Source: Thereva unica
Taxonomy: Eukaryota; Arthropoda; Insecta; Diptera; Therevidae
DNA length: 64,000 bases
Reading direction: 5' to 3'
Assembly: GCA_949987705.1 (NCBI GenBank)
Contig: CATLJY010000890.1
Location: 51,926-115,925 of the forward strand
Below the pieces are notes generated by a model, which worked only from the letters and a program-made list of their open reading frames with translations, did not search any database and was not told the DNA's origin. A program made the translations under genes and the position numbers. Positions 35,929-47,689 of this stretch are shown here, in pieces (position 1 is the first letter of the stretch; every line of letters begins with the position of its first letter).

Positions 35929-35930
35929 TA

Positions 35931-37185
35931 GTACTCTACAACGAGTAAAAATACATGTTCAACCGGTCACAGTGGCCTTTTCTAATTACATTTCATGTGA
36001 ATTTAAACTAATGCTCACAAATTCTTATTCGATCTAATACTCCTGACAGATAAATAAACATTATAAACTTAAAATCAGTTTTTTTCTATAGTTTCTAGAA
36101 CTAATTTTAGAAATCTGCATGAATTCCAAAACTATTAACATTAGAAGTGAACTACATAAAAGAGTTTACGTTCACAATTATTTAAAAAATATACTTCGAA
36201 AAAATATATCAGCTAGAGCCAAGCATCCTTAGGAATGAGTAACGATGAACCGAAACGATTTAATAGATTCTTAATTAAGGATAAAATAGCTTCTCAACGG
36301 GGCTATGATTTATAATGAGGGAGCATATTAAAAGTGTTTTGATGGGTCAAAGTTCACCTAGCCTGCAGCTCTCGTAGATAGAAAAGTTTATTACGGTGAA
36401 AACAAACCAGCCAAATGGAGAAAAGAATCCCAACATAATAATTTTCATCTATAACCTCACAGCATTTGCAATTGTACTTTAGCAATTACACCGCGCCACA
36501 TGGCCCCTCGCAAAACCAAAAAACCTTTTCTACTGCAGTTAGGAAACAAAATTCTCTGTTAAAACTTTCTTTTTGTTCATTAGAACATGATGGCTGGTAT
36601 AGCAAAGCAAATCTGGAGGTGTATAAGATCTTTTTCTCACGGCTGAGCCATTATTTCCCACGTACGTAAATTAATTTTAAATTCCAACCACTCCTAGTTA
36701 CTATAGTCCAGTGCAATTAGTGGGAATGAAATTGCATTTTACGATGTACTACAAAATTTTTCTTTTGCCATTTCTTCGGGTACATCAAATAATGAAAATT
36801 TGTGGGGTAGCAGTGGGTTTTGGGAAAAGTCGAAAAAGAGCCAGAGCTTGTTTATAATAAATAACTCGTTTGCATGCAGTGATAGCTGAAAATGATAAAT
36901 GACAAGGTTGTGGAGAATAAACTTATCTACAAAATGAGCCTTCAATGAACTAAGTTGATTTGGTTCAAAGTTATGTAGTGGGGGTTGAATGCAGTTCTTT
37001 GCGAGTAACTCATAAAATTTTATTTTTTCGACTTGATGTCCGCTGACAAGCTTCAAGTGCTAGTAATTACCTTTAGAATGAGCCCTTGTTCATCGTTCTC
37101 GCTGGTATAGTTATCAACGAATCAATTAAATATCTTTCTTATCATCTGACAAATAGATTCTTTTATCTATTTGTTGTTTTAAGCA
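35931..37185. other. No gene recognised
   Basis: AT-rich. A 105-codon minus-strand open frame at 36739-37056 lacks an ATG start (TTG) and matches nothing I know. No repeats with identifiable ends. Confidence 0.45.
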
Positions 37186-37189
37186 AATA

Positions 37190-37622
37190 CTACTATCCCC
37201 AGAGGTCCCGGGTTCGATTCCCGGCGGTGCCACGGTCCTAGCCTTTCCCAATTTACCGCCTAAATAACTTTCCTTCTTTCTTCTCCTTCTTTGCATTCCT
37301 GATTCCTCCTGTCATAGCCATCACTAGTTCTCTTCCCCGCTCCGCCAAGCGCATTTCATCGGTTGGTTGATGAGATTCAACTCGTTTCAGGAGGCATAAC
37401 ACTCCAGCGAGTTGTTCTCGATGCCCCGATGTCAGAGTCGCGAAATGGTTGGGAGTAGGTGAAACAAAAATACCGCAGCTAGGTTGTGACAGTTCTTTCC
37501 TTCACTTCTCTCTCTATTTTCCGACTAAAGCTGCTGTTCGACATTTCAAAAAAAAAAAAAAATTCATGGTCGACAGTACAAAGGGGCCTTCCCTAAGTCT
37601 CTAGTGTGTCACATAAAAAAAA
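37190..37622 (+). mobile_element. tRNA-derived SINE, plus strand, 5'-truncated
   Basis: Same family as 6673-7138. Begins inside the tRNA-like head (ctatccccagagGTCCCGGGTTCGATTCC), runs through the shared body and ends with cacataaaaaaaa. An additional A-run and about 50 bp lie near 37547-37610. Confidence 0.8.
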
Positions 37623-37625
37623 GCT

Positions 37626-37797
37626 ACGTTCGAGATCACGAAACCGGCGGGACCCAAGACGACAACGCAACAGATTCCCATCTCCATGGCAACGAACATC
37701 GGATAAAGAAGGGAGATGCTACTACCACCACAAGTTGGGTAACAAAGCACTGAAATGCGGGGAGCCATGCAACTGGCAGACGAAGACGGAAAATTAA
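37626..37797 (+). pseudogene. LTR-retrotransposon gag fragment
   Basis: Encodes an Arg-rich stretch followed by CYYHHKLGNKALKCGEPCNW, the C/H motif at the C-terminus of gag in some Ty3/Gypsy-like elements. Its 5' side is cut by the SINE. No ATG. Confidence 0.55.
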
Positions 37798-38156
37798 GAG
37801 CGCCGAAGGAAAACGAGGCGTTCCACAGTGGGACAAATTGCCAAAAAGCTGTATAAAAATCGAAGTTCGATTTCGAACTTTTTGCCTGATAAATATCTAG
37901 TGGGAGACCCCTGCCACACATTAAACCGGTTTATGGCGGTCAGGTGTCCTTTTTCTCTTCGCAGGATCGGTTCAAAAGTGACCGTTGCAGCAAGTGCTTG
38001 TGTGAATTTTTAAGCCCTCGGCGAAGCTGCTATTTGTTATGCGTATTATTCTACCGTGTGAAAAGTTATTAAATTAAAAAAAAAAAATGGACTCTGATCC
38101 TTAAGATATGTAGAAAACATTTCTACATATAAGCAATATTGTCTATTTTCATATCT
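37798..38156. other. No gene recognised
   Basis: Probably more of the same retrotransposon (the sequence after the gag fragment continues GC-rich to about 38035), followed by AT-rich DNA and a short inverted repeat AGAAAACATTTCT-like at 38111. No supported gene. Confidence 0.4.
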
Positions 38157-38871
38157 GTAACTGTCTGGAGTGGGTGTGCCATAGCACGAAGTCGGAAAAT
38201 AAGCACATCCCAATAAAGGATGTGCAAGACTCACCTTACACAAAAAAATAGAGAAAGGGGGCAGAAAGAGGGTGGCTGGGCAGGCTTGACCGCCGAGGGT
38301 GATTGCCGAATTTGTAGCATCCGCTAGCTCGCCGGATGGGGTGGGGTTCGCGGTACAGGGATGCCGAATGGTGACAGTTCAAACAAAACTAAAGCTCGTG
38401 CCTGTATACGAAAATTTAAAAGGAGCGGCAGTGGCGGAGAAACAAACCTACCGAGGCCAACAAGAGGGGGCCAGAAAACCAGGGGAGAGAGATGGTCACC
38501 TGTTACACTGCCATTTAGTAAGGGAATTCACAAAAAAAAATCATCTGGTTTAAACGGTAAGCACTTACTTTAACGAGGCACGTCCCGGGGCCTCACCCCT
38601 CCATTAGTGCTTCTTAGCCGACCATTTTTCCGGCTTTATTCTTTCGATGGGTTAAGTTTATATTTCTATTCATTTTGTTATTATTTCCTTTTGGTTTTAT
38701 TTATTTATTTTATTTCATTTTAAATTTACGATTTATTTTATTATAATTTCCTTTTTTTTTTGATTTTATTTATTTATTTTACTTCAGTTTATGTTTTTAC
38801 TATTTATTGAGTTATAATTTCCATTTTGGTTTTATTTATTTATTTTATTTCATTTTAAATTTACGATTTAT

Positions 38872-38885
38872 TCTATTATAATTTC
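38872..38885. repeat. 14-bp target duplication flanking the LINE insertion, left
   Basis: TCTATTATAATTTC here and again at 42652-42665, just after the end of the minisatellite module. Confidence 0.65.
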
Positions 38886-40765
38886 TAGACAAATACGTGC
38901 CGTTAAAGTACTACAGATCTAATAAAAAGGTGTGTCCTTGGTTTTCGCCTATAATTGAATCCCTGTTTCGACAGCGTGACAAAGCCTACGTTCACTGGAA
39001 AAAGTGCAAATCGAATGAAAACTGGACCAAATTCCGCTCGCTCAGAAATCGTACTACGAACGCAATAAAAAAAGCCAAATCGGACTATTACACAGCCAAA
39101 CTTGATGCTAATTTACCCCCTCAAGTGCTTTGGAAGAACCTTCGCAACATCGGGGGAGGGTTACCGGCAAACACACAAGTTGACATTGACCCCACTGTTC
39201 TTAACAACTTTTTTACGTCTGTTGGCTCTGCTTCCAGCGGCAACAGTGACATAGTCAACTCAGCTTCAATATCAGAATCCTCCAGCAGTTTCTCCTGTGT
39301 CGTTTCGAACATCGTTTCTGATTCCGGTTTTTGTTTTATGAGAGTGTCAGAGGAGAACGTCATTTCTGTCATCAACTCTATTAGATCAAATGCAGTCGGC
39401 GTCGACGGCATTAGTTTAAAATTTCTTCGAATTATTCTTCCCTCCATACTTCCTTTTCTCACCCACATTTTTAACTCCTGTCTAACGTCCTCTACTTTCC
39501 CATCTTTGTGGAAGAAAGCAAAAGTTACTCCAATTCCTAAAAAATCCAACGCCTCTCTTCCACAGGACTTCCGACCCATTAGTATCCTTTCTTGCCTCTC
39601 CAAAACTCTGGAAAAGTTAATGTACATTCAAATGGTCCAATACCTTGAATCTAATTCCTTTTTAACTGAATTCCAGCATGGCTTTAGGAAGAACCACAGT
39701 TGCAGTACTGCCCTCCTAAAATTAACTGATGATCTATGCCTGAACATTGATCATGATCATTTAACCATTCTCTCACTGCTGGACTTCTCGAAAGCTTTCG
39801 ACTCTGTAAATCATACGCTTTTATGCCAGAAAATTTCTTCTCAATTCAACTTCTCATCGTCCGCTGTCCGTCTTATTTGGAATTTCATAAGCGGTAGATC
39901 TCAAAAGGTTTGCACAGACAATTATGAGTCCAGTTTCTCACTCTTATCTAAGGGCGTACCTCAAGGTTCTATACTTGGACCGCTCCTCTTCTCTCTCTTC
40001 ATTAATGATCTCCCAAAAGAACTGAATTTTTGTAAAGCCCTGTTGTACGCGGACGATGTTCAAATCTACCTTAGCTGCCGACTTGGCATGATTGAGGATT
40101 GTATTTGGCGAATCAATAAAGACCTCGAGGCGATTTCTAGGTGGGCGAGAGGGAATAGATTGCAACTAAACCTTGACAAGTCTCAAGCAATAGTCATATC
40201 TAAAAATGTTATAAATACCAATGGATTCCCTGCAGTATTATTAAACCGTAATATCATTCCATTTTGTGATAAGGTAAAGAGCCTGGGGGTTTTTCTGAAT
40301 AAGAATTTAACATGGTCGGATCATATTAACTATATAATTGGCAAGGTCTATAACAGTCTACGAAAACTTTGGTGTACGTCGAACTTTATACCACTCCATA
40401 CTCGCTCAAAGCTTGCTAAATTTCTTTTAATGCCCTTAATAACATATAGTGATGTAATCTTCTGTAAACTCGATTCATTCTCCCAGCTAAAATTGAATGT
40501 AGCATTCAATTTTATTGTCCGATACGTTTATAAAATCCGCCGATTCGATCACGTTTCATCATATTCTCAAGATTTCCTTGGTTGTTCTTTCTCGACATAT
40601 CTTAAAATTCGGCTTATCGTATTCCTCTATAAACTCCTCGTTTCGGGTAAACCGCAATGTCTCCGAGAAAAACTCACATTCCTTCAATCTACTAGAACTA
40701 ATAATTTACTTATGCCCCATTACTCGTGCTTACAATCTAAACGCTTATCCTTACTAATATTATAA
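38886..40765 (+). pseudogene. 5'-truncated LINE reverse transcriptase (CR1/Jockey-like)
   Basis: The open frame begins without an ATG (first candidate codon GTG at 38897) and encodes ~620 residues. Reverse-transcriptase blocks in order: DFRPISILSCLSKTLEKLM, QHGFRKNHSCS, LSLLDFSKAFDSVNH (catalytic Asp), SKGVPQGSILGPLLFSLFIN, and the LLYADDVQIY box, followed by thumb and C-terminal sequence. The endonuclease and ORF1 are absent (5' truncation). The C-terminus runs into the CTAATATTATAAATGCG head at 40752 and is incomplete. Internally undamaged, so a recent insertion. Confidence 0.9.
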
Positions 40766-40778
40766 ATGCGAAAGTAAC

Positions 40779-40815
<37 letters not shown>

Positions 40816-42651
40816 TACGCTTTCACGCCTAAACCACTAAACCGATTTTGATGAAATTTGCTACAGACATAGTTTAGACCTTGGAGACGGACATAGGCTA
40901 CTTTTTATGGAGAAAAAAGGGTTGAAGGGGGTGAAATGGGGTTCAATAAGTTGTAAGGAGATTTTTTATCTTTACTTTTTTTTCTATTGTATAAAAAGTA
41001 ACTGACTGACAGACAACGCACAACCTAAACCGCTGGAGCTAAAGGGCTGAAATTTTGACAGTGCATCCCTATAATGGCGTGGACATCCACTATAAAGCGA
41101 TTTTTCGAAATTCATCCCCTAAGGGGGTGAAATGGGGTTTATCTAAACCGTTGGGGCTATAGGGCTGAAATTTTGACAGCGCATCCCTATAATGACGTGG
41201 ACATCCGCTAAGAAGCGATTTTTCGAAATTCATCCCCTAAGGGGGTGAAATGGGGTTTACCCAAACCGCTGGAGCTATAGGGCTGAAATTTTGACAGTGC
41301 ATCCCTATAATGGCGTGATCATCCACTATGAAGCGATTTTTCGAAATTCATCCCCTAAGGGGGTGAAATGGCGATTTTTCGAAATTCATCCCCTAAGGGG
41401 TTGAAATGGCTTTTATCCAAACGGCTAAAGTTATAGGGCTGAAATTTGGACAGTGCATCCCTATAATGGAGTGGACATCCACTATAAAACGATTTTTCGA
41501 AATTCATCCCTTAAGGGGGTGAAATAGGGTTTATCCAAACCGCTGGAGCTATAGGGTTGAAATTTTAACAGTGCATCCCTATAATGACGTAGACATCCAC
41601 TAAAGAGCGATTTTTCGAAATTCATCCCCTAAGGATGTGAAATGGGGTTTTTACAAACCGCTAAAGCTATAGGGCTGAAATTTTGACAGTGCATCCCTAT
41701 AATGGCGTGAACATCCACTAAGAAGCGATTTTTCGAAATTCATCCCCTAAGGGGGTGAAATGGGGTTTACCCAAACCGCTTGAGCTATAGGGCTGAAATT
41801 TTGACAGTGCATCCCTATAATGGCGTGAACATCCACTATGAAGCGATTTTTCGAAATTCATCCCCTAAGGGGGTGAAATGGGGTTTACCCAAACCGCTGG
41901 AGCTATGGGGCTGAAATTTTGACAGTGCATCCCTATAATGGCGTGGATATCTACTAAAAAGCGATTTTTTCAAAATTCATCCCCTAAGGGGGTGAAATGG
42001 GGTTAAGCCAAACCGCTGGAGCTAAACGGCTGAAATTTTGACAGTGCATCTCTATAATGAAGTGGACATTTACTAAGAAGCGATTTTTCGAAATTCATCC
42101 CCTAAAGGGGTGAAATGGGGTTACCAAACTACTGGAGCTACAGGGTTGAAATTTGGACAGTGCATCCCTATAATGACGTGGACATCCACTAAGAGGCGAT
42201 TACTCGAAATTCATCTCCTAAGGGGATGAAATGGGGTTAACCCAAACCTCTGAAGCTGAAGGGCTGAAATTTTGACAGTGCATCCCTATAATCACGTAGA
42301 AATGAATGACTCGAAATTCACTTTATTTAATATTCATTTGTGATTGCTTAATAATTTCTTACATCCACGTAAATAGGCGAACAAACTTAACGAACGTTCG
42401 TCAAACCCTAAAATGTCACTTTTCTTGATGACATATACATGCCAATCTCTGCTTCAAAACTTGCGGATTTGTTGAGCAGAGGTGATATTCGCAGCAATTT
42501 GTTTACCATATTTATTAAAAAAATGCATTATAATAAACCCTTTTTAGGGATAATAACAGCTGACTTTTTTGTTGTTTTTTTTTTAAGGAAAACATTGCAC
42601 ATAATAAACAGTTTTTAAAGGCGTTGCAAGGCACGCGGGTTTTATGCTAGT
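40752..42651 (+). mobile_element. Second minisatellite-bearing Helitron-like module
   Basis: Head CTAATATTATAAATGCGAAAG, (CTGT)n at 40775-40815, about ten ~118-bp units at 41030-42290, and the unique 3' module ending GTTTTATGCTAGT at 42651, directly followed by the 14-bp duplication. Same family as 13545...34395. Confidence 0.7.
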
Positions 42652-42834
42652 TCTATTATAATTTCCTTTTTTTGATTTTATTTATTTATTTTACTTCAGT
42701 TTATATTTTTACTATTTATTGAATTATAATTTCCTAATAAATAGCTATTTTAACATGTTTTAAAGCCAAAAATTATATTCGAAAGCTCTTTAATTTAGAA
42801 AATTTATTTATTCGTCGAAGAAATATTTTGGTAG

Positions 42835-43410
42835 GGGAGGCGAAAAGGAACAAACGGGGGCCTGGTTTGGTGATATTTTGGCCAACGCGTGGCTCACCCA
42901 CTCCCTGAGACAGAGGCTCATGTTCTATTCCCTGAGCTAGACGGGCTTTACTTGGTGGATTCGGGCTACGGGTCTACGTCATTCCGCCACGCCCCCGGAT
43001 GGGTTAAGTTCTAGCGACACCTATGTGAACGCTTCTACATTAAACACCTAATTGTGGAGTTCCTCGAGTATGGGCAATCGTCTCGGACAACGACGCTCGT
43101 CAACGGCCACGACTTGGTTTATCAATGTCGATTACACCATGCGCTCCCTAGTGAGTGTGGCACGAGAGACGTCTTGTTCCGTCGGGAGGAGTCCCAACTC
43201 TGCATATCTCTCGTGCTCTCTTAGGCGAGCGTCTTATAGGGTCGCTGGGCCTCATGAGTCTGGGATGTGTCTGGATTGTGGGCTCCATACTCGGGCGGAC
43301 CTAGTCCTGCTGGTGTTGGTTGGACATCAATGGCATATCTATCGGGTCTGGGAACCTCCCCTCCCAAGGCGAAGCGGGATTACTAAGACCATGTAGAAAA
43401 AGAAGGTGTA
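42835..43410. other. Internal non-coding part of the nested LTR element, with a tRNA-like stretch
   Basis: On the minus strand about 42955-42895 reads GCCCGTCTAGCTCAGGGAAT followed by an anticodon-arm-like GAGCCTCTGTCTCAG and GGGTGAGCCAC, i.e. a tRNA-like pseudogene. The purine-rich AGGGGAGGCGAAAAGGAA (plus) adjoins the left terminal repeat at 42834. No protein gene supported. Confidence 0.4.
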
Positions 43411-44090
43411 GAAGAAGAAGGTGTGAGAAAGAAACCTCCGCTAGGGGGACCGTGCGGTCATACTACCACGACTGGTCAGCGGGTGCCGCTGAAAGCCAGG
43501 AAGGCGGTCGACAGACAGTCCACAACCGGGATCGGACGGATCTTATACAACGAACACAATTGCCACCAGGCGAACCAAACAATCTGGCCAGATGAACAGC
43601 AGCCACCTGCAACCAGATCCCACCGAAAACACACTTCAATTAAACCTTTGGCACCAGACTTTTCGCAAGGTCAGGCGGTAAAACGCCTGTTAACCCAGAC
43701 GGTGAAAGCTCGGTGCTAAGGTGTCCGTCCGACCAAACTAATTAATGGACAAAGGAAAAGATGAGGGGCCGCTGTCAGTTCAGACCCGCACAGTGCCAGG
43801 CGATGTGACGCCTGTTAGCCAGCTTCCGGGCCAGCCTGACAGGGAGTGATTAAATGCGGAGGCTACCGCAAAAGATTAAAAAAGGTAAAATTATCGAAAG
43901 AGAAGAAGGATAGGAGAGCGGAAAAGAAGAAGTGACTTGGGCTAAGGCATCGCGGTAAATACCTTCGCCCTATTAGGCCTACTCAAGCTCAGGGTGAGGA
44001 GAAAAAGGAAAAAAAGTTGAGGCGACTGGGCTCCTGAGAGAACTGGTCTGGCAGCCTCAGTATAAATTCTAACATTGAAACTTGGTCCCA
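43411..44090. repeat. Inner repeat of the Gypsy element, left (diverged)
   Basis: Diverged relative of 49310-49870: ACCACGACTGGTCA, CCAGGAAGGCGGT, TCAGGCGGTAAAACGCCTGT and CCAGGCGATGTGACGCCTGT, GAGGCTACCGCAAAAGATTA, GGGCTAAGGCATCGCGGTAA, CCTTCGCCC. It could be an old LTR pair of the Gypsy element inserted inside the outer element, or repeated UTR sequence. Confidence 0.5.
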
Positions 44091-44243
44091 GACGACCAAG
44101 GAAAAACAAGGAGGTGTACCACCGCCAGAGAAGCTATCTAGCAACCTAAACGGATTAAAGGTACCCTATCAGTTGACCGGTGAAGCCGGCGAGATGCCTT
44201 ATTAGGGCGACTCGGATTTGCTTACTTCGATGACAGGTACTGG

Positions 44244-47200
44244 TCATCGACGAATGTCTTTCGCATGGTATATACCCAACGACCGTCCGGTGAAATCTTC
44301 TAATTCGTAACGGCTGTGTCCAACTTTTCTTTTCACTCGCGCCTTTAGGAATTTGGCTGCCAACTTCGCGTTAAACGCATCTGCCTTATTACTCACTGGG
44401 AAGGTTCTCCTGAACACTATCTGTCCTGGGTCGAAGCTAATCACTCGACATCGTAGGTCATAAGACTTTTGGTGACGCAGGTGTGCTTCTGCCAGCTTCC
44501 GTTCGACTCGTTCACGCAGTAATTGCTGCCGGTCAACCAAAGGAAGTACCGAAATATTCCCATCCTGCAGGGCCCCTAGTTTGGTTAACAACGGATATGT
44601 TGTTCCGTGAAGGATCATATGATATCCGAAAAGACTTGGTACGGAGACATTCCTATGGATTCATGGTGGGAACTGCGGAGTGCACATTCTATGGCTGATA
44701 GGTGGTTTGCCCACTCTCGATGGTCCTCGGACAGATAAGCTCTAATTGCGGCTAATACGGAGCGATTGACACGTTCAGAGGCGTTCGGGTGAGTGGAATA
44801 TATAGGTGTTCGCAGATGTTTAACCCCGTAATCATTCATCAGCTTTTCAAACTCTTTAGACGTGAAGTGTCGCCCGTTATCGGTGAATATTACTTCGGGC
44901 ACTCCAAACGCGTATAAAATACGGTGTTCTAGGAATTCAGTGGCCGCCTTCGACGTTTCTGATGTGACTGGATGAAGGAAAGGGTACTTGCTGAAGGCAT
45001 CTAGTACGACTAATACGGCGGTGTGTCCCTTCTTAGATCTGGGGTAAGGGCCTAAGTAATCAACATACAGAAATTGAAAGGGTCAGTGCGTTTCCATTGC
45101 CTTACCCATCGGCGGTCGTAGGGAGGTATTGGGAGCCTTGGACTCCTTGCAGACATCACACCGAGTGATATATTCCCGGACTTGACTTGCCATGGACGGC
45201 CAAAAATACTTTTCACGTAGCCGATGCAAGGTTTTACCAATACCGCCATGGGAAGCTTGTGGTGGGGCATGAGCAGACTCAACTAGGGAAGCAGTGAGTT
45301 CCTCCGGGATCCACAATTTCCAACTCAGGTCATCCGTTACGGGGTCGCCAGTACGTGGGGTCGAACGGTGGAACACGTATCCATCTGACACCTGGAGATC
45401 GGGAAACCGGCCAGCCTGCTCGCTGATTTGACCCGCGAGACGCTGGTAGTCCGTCGATCTGAAGGCGGCAGACGACAGGTCCACATCCCGACAGAAGGAC
45501 AAATCGTCCACGCAGTTGACGCGCGATAAGGCGTCCGGCACCACGTTCTGGCTACCCTTACGGTGCTCTATTGAAAATTGGAATCCCTGGAGTTTTAAGC
45601 TCCATCGAGCCAGTCGGCCGCTTAAGCCTGCCTGGCTCATAAGCCACTTCAAGCTAGCATGGTCCGTAATAATGGTGAAGGTGTGGCCTTCCACGTATGC
45701 TCTGAATTTTTTTACGCTTAAGACCGCTGCGTAGCACTCCAGTTCTGTTATTGAATAATTGCGCTGAGCACTATTGAGTTTTTTCGAAAAATACGCGATG
45801 GGGTGTTCGTCATCGCCATGCTTTTGGAACAAGACGCTTCCAACCCCTGTCTTGCTTGCGTCACACTGGATAAAGAAAGGACGGGTGAAGTCCGGGGTGA
45901 CTAGCAAGGGAGCTGACATCATCAATTTCCTCAACTCCGTGAAGGCCTGTTGGGCCTCGTCGGTCCAAGTAAATTTGGCAGCCTTCAGGCAGTCCGTGAT
46001 GGGAGAGGCGATGCTCGCATAGTTGCCTATGAATCGCCTATACCATCCCGTCATGCCTAAAAAGCGCCTCACCTGCTTGGTCGACCTTGGTGTCGGGAAA
46101 TCTCTGATGGCAGCCACCTTGTCCGGGTCTGTCTTGAGTGTTCCCTACCCAATAATGAAACCCAAGTATTTTACCTCCTTTACGCAGAACCGGCTTTTGG
46201 CCAGGTTCACGGTTAAGCCAGCAAGGCAGAGGCAGGAGGCGACTCGTTCCAGCAGCCTGACGTGCGTATCAAAGTCTGGGGATACTACCAATAAATCGTC
46301 CAAATAGACAAACACATTTTCCCGCAACGAGCCTGGGATGGCCTTGTCCATCAGGCGGCACATGCGCTGTGGCGCGTTGCACAGTCCGAACGGCATCACC
46401 GTGAACTGATACAACGGCCTGCCTGGGACTGTGAAAGCGGTCTTTTCCCTAGATTCCTTCCTCTAACGGAATCTGCCAGAAGGCATCCTTTAGATCTACA
46501 GCGGAGATATACTTAGTGTCCTGCAGACGTCCCAAAAGACCGTCGATGTGTGGCAATGGATATGCGTCCTTCACCGTAACTGCATTCACCTTGCGGGAGT
46601 CCAGGCAAAGCCGTACTTTGCCAGGCTTTCGAACCAGGACTACAGGTGAGTTCCATGGGCTGTTGCTCTCTTCAATCACACCTAGATGCGATCGACCTCC
46701 TCATACATGAGGGTCTGGATGGCAGGAGAGACTGGGTAGTGCCTCTGCTTAATAGGCACCGCCTCGCCAGTGTCGATAACATGCTGTTCCAAGTGTGTCT
46801 TGCCGAGGCCGCAGGTGTCCGAAGACGGAAACCGCGCCTTAGCCTGATTCAATCGCACCTGCTGGGCTTCCGCAAGGCGATGGCAGTTTGGATCCTGAGT
46901 GGGGCCTAGCTGTATTTCGCCAATTAGATGTGGGGCCAAGTTAAAGGCCTTCCAAAAGTCTATTCCAAGGTATAACCGCTGTAACAAGTTGGGGACTATA
47001 AATATATTCAAAAGCGAAGTGCGTGCCCCGTAAGTCACAGGGACTGTGATGTAGCCTACTATCCCTTTAGGGGTGCCGTCAGTCATTTGGACAGAGGTGT
47101 GCAAGCGGCGTAGCTGTGATTCTGGGTGATTCTGGAGGAACGACTCTACCCCTCTTCCCAGGCAACTCATGCTTGCCCCGCTGTCTAATAATCCAATTAT

Positions 47201-47689
47201 GCTTTCGCCCAAAATTTGGACTTTCATAAACGGCCGCTCATCGGCGACGTCATTAATTATAGCTGAAATAGCCTTGTTAGCCATTTGTTGTTTTTCAATA
47301 GCCCTTATGCGTATACGTGGGACCTTTACTGGTCGATGAACGTCGTCGTCTTCTTGGAAGATTCGTTTTCGGACCTTATGGTACTTGACCCATCGGTGCA
47401 TGAAGGAAATCTTAGCTTGTGGAGTAGGGAAGTCCGGTAAAGGTTCTGCGGATGGTGGGTCGGAACAGTCCGTCGTACAAGATGGTGAGACAGGTCTGGA
47501 TGAGAGAAAGTCAGGACTTATATCGGGCGCGGGTCTCTGCGAGGCCTCGCACCCTGGTTCGGGTTTCCCGAACACTTCGGACAAGTAGGGGTATAAACAT
47601 CTGGTCTGCCACACCGATAGCAGAATACTCTTCGGTCCGGAGAAGTGCACTCCGTGAAAGTGTGACCGTCTTGTCGGCAATTCCAGCAA
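44244..47689 (-). pseudogene. Ty3/Gypsy pol (protease, RT, RNase H, integrase), degenerate
   Basis: Order on the minus strand: protease with LLDSGASMSCLG (~47185); RT with SPVVLVRKPGKVRLCLDSRK, SAVDLKDAFWQIPLEE and VFVYLDDLLVV (YLDD box); RNase H (TRPFFIQCDASKTGVGSVLF, ITELECYAAVLSVKKF, ITDHASLKWL); the integrase zinc domain (HGGIGKTLHRLREKYFWP...CDVCKE); and the integrase core (FTDNGRHFTSKEF, NASERVNRSVLA), then a GPF-like tail FDPGQIVFRR. Lesions: frameshifts near 46680, 46450 and 44616, and in-frame stops at 46145 (TAG) and 45083 (TGA). The start overlaps gag by about 170 bp in another frame, as expected for frameshift expression. Confidence 0.92.

Larger units (their letters stand above)
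38157..42834 (-). repeat. Left terminal repeat of a nested LTR element, split by a LINE/minisatellite insertion
   Basis: 38157-38885 plus 42666-42834 correspond to 50094-51300. The two copies share GTAACTGTCTGGAGTGGGTG at one end and CGTCGAAGAAATATTTTGGT at the other. The left copy lacks some of the AT-rich tandem units and a ~32-bp piece around 38327. No matching short target duplication was found outside the pair, so LTR status is probable rather than proven. Confidence 0.6.

Noticed and set aside
43052..43719. Plus-strand frames of 90-115 codons
   Set aside because: They lie in the GC-rich untranslated part of a minus-strand retroelement and match nothing recognisable.
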